This document shows positions 60,579 to 64,000 of a DNA stretch of 64,000 bases, in pieces. The stretch is from positions 4,186,850-4,250,849 of the forward strand of contig NZ_LR131273.1 in assembly GCF_900631615.1 (NCBI RefSeq), in the 5' to 3' direction. Position 1 is the first letter of the stretch. Every line of letters begins with the position of its first letter. The DNA is from Tsukamurella paurometabola. GTDB lineage: Bacteria; Actinomycetota; Actinomycetes; Mycobacteriales; Mycobacteriaceae. Both the position numbers and the translations under genes were made by a program. A model generated the notes under the pieces. The model had not been told where the DNA came from. It saw only the letters and a list, made by a program, of their open reading frames with translations, and made no database searches.

Positions 60579-62522
60579 GTGATCGGCTTACCGCGGTTCT
60601 CGGACCGCACGCGCGACTGGTTCCTCAGCGGCATGTCTGAGCGGGCCGGCACCCACGTCGGACCGCACGCGACCGATGCGGAACACCCACAGCCGTGGTG
60701 GAAGGTCATGTGCCTGACCGGCGTCGACTACTTCTCGACCCTCGGCTACCAGCCCGCCATCGCGTTCATCGCGGCCGGCGTCATCTCCCCCATCGCCACG
60801 CTCGTGCTCATCGCGCTGACGCTGTTCGGCGCGCTCCCGGTCTACAAGCGGGTCTCGCGCGAGAGCTTCAACGGGTCCGGCTCGCTGGCGATGTTCGAGC
60901 GGCTGCTGCCGTGGTGGGGAGGGAAGCTCTTCGTCCTGGTCCTCCTCGGATTCGCGGCCACCGACTTCATCATCACGATCACCCTGTCGTCCTCGGACGC
61001 GGCGGAACACATCGTCGAGAACCCGCTGGTCCCGTCGTTCTTCCACGGCGCGAACATCCCGATCACCCTCGTCCTCGTGATCGCGCTGGGCGTCATCTTC
61101 CTCAAGGGCTTCCGCGAGGCGATCGGCACCGCCGTCTTCCTCGTCGCGGTGTACCTCTCGCTCAACGTCGTCGTCATCGGCGTCTCGCTCTTCCACGTCG
61201 CCGAACGGCCGCAGAAGGTGCTGGACTGGCAGGATCTGCTCTGGACGGAGCACTCGAATCCGCTCATGGTGATCGCCGTCGCGCTGATCGTCTTCCCGAA
61301 ACTGGCGCTGGGCCTCTCCGGGTTCGAGACCGGTGTCGCCGTCATGCCGCAGATCAAGGGCGATCCGAACGATCCGCCGGAATACCCCGCCACCCGCATT
61401 CGCGACACCGGGCGCATGTTGACGACGGCCGCCCTGATCATGAGCGTCCTCCTCGCCACGTCGAGCTTCGCGACCACGGTGCTCATTCCGGCGGAGGAGT
61501 TCGGACCGAACGGCGACGCGAACGGCCGCGCCCTGGCCTGGCTGGCGCACGAGTACCTGGGGAACGGTTTCGGCACCGTCTACGACGTGTCGACCGTGGC
61601 GATCCTGTGGTTCGCCGGCGCGTCCGCGATGGCCGGCATGCTGAACCTGGTGCCCCGCTACCTGCCCCGCTACGGCATGGCGCCGCGGTGGGCGTCGGCC
61701 GTGCGGCCGCTGGTCGTGGTGCTCACGGTGATCGCCCTCGTGATCGTGCTCATCTTCGAGGCGGATGTGAACGCGCAGGGCGGCGCCTACGCCACCGGCG
61801 TCCTCGTGCTCATGACCTCCGCCGCGATCGCGGTGACCATCTCCGCGCGCCGCAAGCGGCAGACCGCGGCCACCTGGGGGTTCGGCCTCATCTCGGCGGT
61901 CTTCGTCTACACCACGATCGACAACATCATCGAGCGTCCCGACGGTGTCCGGATCGCCGCGCTGTTCATCCTGGCCATCGCCGTGGTGTCGATCGGCTCG
62001 CGCGTGCGGCGATCCTTCGAGTTGCGCGCATCGTCGATCACGTTCGACGAGAAGGCGCTCGAGTTCATCCGCGACGACGCCGCCGCCCAGCACGCGATCC
62101 GGATCGTCTCGCACGAGCCCGACGTGGACACCAAGAAGGAGTACCGCGACAAGGTCCGCGCCGAGCGCAAGTTCGGCCACATCCCCGGCCGCTCGCGGGT
62201 GATCCTGCTCGAGGTGTGGCCCCGCGACTCCTCGGACTTCGAGGAGGACCTGGAGGTCCGTGGAATCGAGAAGTTCGGGTACCGCCTGCTCAAGGTGCGC
62301 TCGGGCAGTATCGCGAACACGATCGCCGCGGTGCTGTTGTACATCCGCGATGAGACCGGCGTGGTGCCCGAGGTCTACTTCCAGTGGTCGGAGATGAACC
62401 CCGTGCTGAACATGGGCAAGTATCTCGTCGAGGGCTCGGGCGAGGTCGCTGCGGTGTGCCACGAGGTGCTGCGCCAGGCCGAGCACGACGCCAAGCGCCG
62501 CCCCACGGTCCACGTCTCCTGA
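60579..62522 (+). CDS. APC-superfamily permease with C-terminal cytoplasmic domain
   Basis: This gene encodes about 647 residues from GTG 60579 ([15 protein letters not shown]); ATG 60633 ([10 protein letters not shown]) is an alternative. Twelve or so helices form the transporter, beginning [20 protein letters not shown] and including a conserved [16 protein letters not shown]. After about residue 465 there is a soluble domain of roughly 180 residues with charged segments ([22 protein letters not shown]), which is unusual for amino-acid permeases and recalls potassium (KUP) transporters. A TACTGT hexamer (60566-60571) seven bases before the GTG may support a leaderless start. The substrate is unknown. 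Confidence 0.85.
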   Translation: MIGLPRFSDRTRDWFLSGMSERAGTHVGPHATDAEHPQPWWKVMCLTGVDYFSTLGYQPAIAFIAAGVISPIATLVLIALTLFGALPVYKRVSRESFNGSGSLAMFERLLPWWGGKLFVLVLLGFAATDFIITITLSSSDAAEHIVENPLVPSFFHGANIPITLVLVIALGVIFLKGFREAIGTAVFLVAVYLSLNVVVIGVSLFHVAERPQKVLDWQDLLWTEHSNPLMVIAVALIVFPKLALGLSGFETGVAVMPQIKGDPNDPPEYPATRIRDTGRMLTTAALIMSVLLATSSFATTVLIPAEEFGPNGDANGRALAWLAHEYLGNGFGTVYDVSTVAILWFAGASAMAGMLNLVPRYLPRYGMAPRWASAVRPLVVVLTVIALVIVLIFEADVNAQGGAYATGVLVLMTSAAIAVTISARRKRQTAATWGFGLISAVFVYTTIDNIIERPDGVRIAALFILAIAVVSIGSRVRRSFELRASSITFDEKALEFIRDDAAAQHAIRIVSHEPDVDTKKEYRDKVRAERKFGHIPGRSRVILLEVWPRDSSDFEEDLEVRGIEKFGYRLLKVRSGSIANTIAAVLLYIRDETGVVPEVYFQWSEMNPVLNMGKYLVEGSGEVAAVCHEVLRQAEHDAKRRPTVHVS

Positions 62523-62532
62523 TCGACGACCG

Positions 62533-63336
62533 TCACGGCCGGTAGGCGAACGGCAGTTGGTGGTGCGACACGGGCAGCGTCTCGACCCGCATCCACGGAT
62601 ACCGCTGTTCGACGGTGCGCGCCAGGGCCGCGCCGTCGTGGTACCGGCTGCGCAGCGCGACGACGACGGTGACTCCTCCCGGTAGCGCCCGGAGCGCCTC
62701 CAGGTCCGCGGGGCGCGGCCGGGCCGGCACCGCGTACCACGGTCGCGGCCCGTCGGCCGCTGCACTCGCCAGCCGGCCGGACTCGGGGGTCGGCGGCCAG
62801 TGGCCGGACGTCTCCCACTCCGCGTACGCCCGCGCCCGCCGGCTCGACGGGGCCGCCATCACGGGCAGCGCCCGCAGCGCCGTGGTCATTCGCATCGGGG
62901 CGAAGACGCGGGTGGGATCGAGCACGGTCAGCGCCCGCACGCGGTCCGGCCGCGCGAGAGCGTGGGCCACCGCGATCTGGGCCCCGAGCGAGTACCCGAG
63001 GACGGCGGTCGTCGCCACGCCGAGCCCGTCGAGTACCTCGTCGACCCATCCGGGCAGGTGGCCGCGGGACCGCAGCGCACGACGGTCGCTGCCACCGGCG
63101 TCGCCGGGGAGGTCGGGCGCGAGCACGCGGTGGGTGCGGGCGAGCGTGGCCGCCTGGGCGAACCACGCGGCGGCGGTGTCCCGGGCGCCGGGCAGGCACA
63201 GGACGGGTGGCGCGGCATCGTCGCCCGCCACGAGGACCCGCGTGCGGGCGAGCGGACCGTCGACGACGGTGCGCCGGACGGGGAGTCCCCACTGCGCGAC
63301 CAGGGCGTCGTAGGCGTCTGCGAACTCCGTTCCCAC
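62533..63336 (-). CDS. Alpha/beta hydrolase
   Basis: This gene encodes about 267 residues from GTG 63336 (MGTEFADAYDALV); AGAGG lies eight bases upstream. Hydrolase features: LCLPGARDTAAAWF oxyanion region, nucleophile GYSLGAQIAV (Ser about 115), Asp in TVLDPTRVF and His near the end in LPVSHHQLPFAY. It resembles small esterases or lactonases. It is divergent from a MarR gene, with a palindromic site between them, so it is probably controlled by that repressor. Confidence 0.85.
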   Translation of the reverse strand: MGTEFADAYDALVAQWGLPVRRTVVDGPLARTRVLVAGDDAAPPVLCLPGARDTAAAWFAQAATLARTHRVLAPDLPGDAGGSDRRALRSRGHLPGWVDEVLDGLGVATTAVLGYSLGAQIAVAHALARPDRVRALTVLDPTRVFAPMRMTTALRALPVMAAPSSRRARAYAEWETSGHWPPTPESGRLASAAADGPRPWYAVPARPRPADLEALRALPGGVTVVVALRSRYHDGAALARTVEQRYPWMRVETLPVSHHQLPFAYRP

Positions 63337-63345
63337 GGCCAATCC

Positions 63346-63366
63346 TCTCGATGATCGAGATATCTC
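63346..63366. promoter_or_regulatory. Two overlapping palindromes, likely MarR operators
   Basis: TCTCGAT-G-ATCGAGA (63346-63360, 7-bp arms) overlaps GAGATATCTC (63357-63366). They lie between the divergent hydrolase (start 63336) and marR (start 63396). MarR proteins commonly bind such sites. Confidence 0.65.
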
Positions 63367-63395
63367 ACGCTCAAGCTACCTGATACCGTCGCCGC

Positions 63396-63821
63396 GTGAG
63401 CGACAACGAGCACCTCGTCCACGCGCTGCGCGCCGCGGCGCAGCGCTGGGAGCGCGAGATCGCCGCCTTCGGCGCCCGCCACGGGCTCGGCGGCACCGAC
63501 GTGCGGGCGCTGGTGGCGCTGCTCGACCTCGAGCGCGCCGGCGCCCCCTCCACGCCGGGCGCGCTGGCGGCGCACCTGCACCTGAGCTCGGCGGCGTGCA
63601 CCGCCCTCGTCGATCGCCTCACCGCCGCGGGCCTGGTGGAGCGCGCGGCCGACCCCGAGGACCGACGCCGGGTCCGGCTCCTCGTGACCGCGCACGCGCG
63701 GCGCCTCGGCGAGGACTTCTTCGCCGATCTCATCGGCCCGATCCGCGCGGCGGCGGCCGCGCTCGCCCCCGCGGAAGCCGAGGTCGTGGGCCGCTTCCTC
63801 TCCTCCGCCGTTACGCCGTGA
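63396..63821 (+). CDS. MarR-family transcriptional regulator
   Basis: This 141-residue winged-helix repressor starts at GTG 63396 (MSDNEHLVHALRAAA). The DNA-binding helices are GALAAHLHLSSAACTALVDRLTAAGLVER and the wing ADPEDRRRVRLLV. The ligand is unknown. It probably represses itself and the divergent alpha/beta hydrolase through the palindromes at 63346-63366. Confidence 0.9.
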   Translation: MSDNEHLVHALRAAAQRWEREIAAFGARHGLGGTDVRALVALLDLERAGAPSTPGALAAHLHLSSAACTALVDRLTAAGLVERAADPEDRRRVRLLVTAHARRLGEDFFADLIGPIRAAAAALAPAEAEVVGRFLSSAVTP

Positions 63822-63892
63822 GCGGAAACACGCGACGCGCGGGAATCGACACGGTGCACGCGAGGTTGTCCCACGTGGAAAACTGGTAGTTC

Positions 63893-63904
63893 CCCCGCGC
63901 GGGG
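63893..63904. repeat. Palindrome between the MarR and PAC2-family genes
   Basis: CCCCGCGCGGGG is a perfect 12-base palindrome 72 bases after the marR stop and 24 bases before the next start. It could be a weak terminator or lie in the 5-prime leader of the next gene. No T-tract is seen. Confidence 0.3.
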
Positions 63905-63927
63905 AGCACAGCGGTTGGAGGTAGCGC

Positions 63928-64000
63928 ATGGACGAGCAGTCCCACATGTACGAGCTGGAATTCCCCGGCCCGTCGGTCTCGGACACCGACGGCAACGGCC
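63928..64000 (+). CDS. PAC2-family protein, N-terminus only
   Basis: Only 24 codons are visible, MDEQSHMYELEFPGPSVSDT onwards, cut by the window end. GGAGG lies just before the ATG at 63928. The pattern YELEFPGP is typical of the Rv2714-like PAC2 (proteasome assembly chaperone-like) family, and the position downstream of the ideR/galE block fits. The function in actinobacteria is not established. Confidence 0.75.
   Translation, partial: MDEQSHMYELEFPGPSVSDTDGNG

Overview
The window is very GC-rich DNA with dense coding, many GTG starts and 1-8 base overlaps between consecutive genes. Its ends match the conserved dut-sigA-sigB-ideR neighbourhood of the Mycobacteriales: DUF3710, dut, DUF3093, DUF4193, cei, suhB, ppgK, sigA, then YihY, DUF3039, DUF3099, a methyltransferase, sigB, ideR, galE, DUF4192 and a PAC2-family gene cut by the window end. 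This points to a mycolic-acid actinobacterium. Tsukamurella, Gordonia or a relative is my guess; the genus is inference. I see no rRNA, tRNA, CRISPR array, insertion sequence or phage gene.

Layout. 1-6500: housekeeping block ending in the principal sigma factor and a perfect 14-bp hairpin. 6530-9915: a small DUF6226-like gene, membrane proteins and a histidine kinase/response regulator pair. 9949-15524: a TetR gene, an acyl-CoA synthetase and a single-chain BC-BCCP-CT acyl-CoA carboxylase. 15571-18060: an MHS-type transporter divergent from an alpha/beta hydrolase. 18205-29712: a tightly packed 12-gene minus-strand operon (three SDRs, MDR reductase, HAD phosphatase, MaoC hydratase, APH-like kinase, three acyl-CoA dehydrogenases, phosphotriesterase-family hydrolase, acyl-CoA ligase). 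29860-33095: a thiolase, a divergent TetR and another acyl-CoA dehydrogenase. 33130-36893: a rhomboid-like protein, an M13 metallopeptidase lipoprotein and a GntR regulator. 37114-45786: an eight-gene plus-strand cluster (IMPase-like phosphatase, small membrane protein, SSS symporter, M20 amidohydrolase, amidase, two APH/choline-kinase-like kinases, class-III PLP phospho-lyase-like enzyme). 45787-64000: DMT exporter, DUF7455, helicase, then the sigB-ideR-galE conserved block, with a protein acetyltransferase and an AcuC deacetylase beside ideR.

How genes work together. The 12-gene operon holds, as separate genes, the three domains fused in human ACAD10 (HAD phosphatase, APH kinase, acyl-CoA dehydrogenase), plus a possible lactonase, a CoA ligase, hydratase, dehydrogenases and a nearby thiolase. 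This suggests catabolism of 4-hydroxy acids or gamma-lactones through 4-phosphoacyl-CoA. A palindrome, CTAAGCG-NN-CGCTTAG, lies upstream of this operon and between the thiolase and TetR genes, and a degenerate copy lies between the transporter and the hydrolase, so one TetR regulator may control all of them. The 37-46 kb cluster looks like import, deacylation, phosphorylation and phosphate/ammonia elimination of an amino-alcohol-type compound. Both catabolic sets sit in about 40 kb separating sigA from the sigB block, which in M. tuberculosis lie only a few genes apart.
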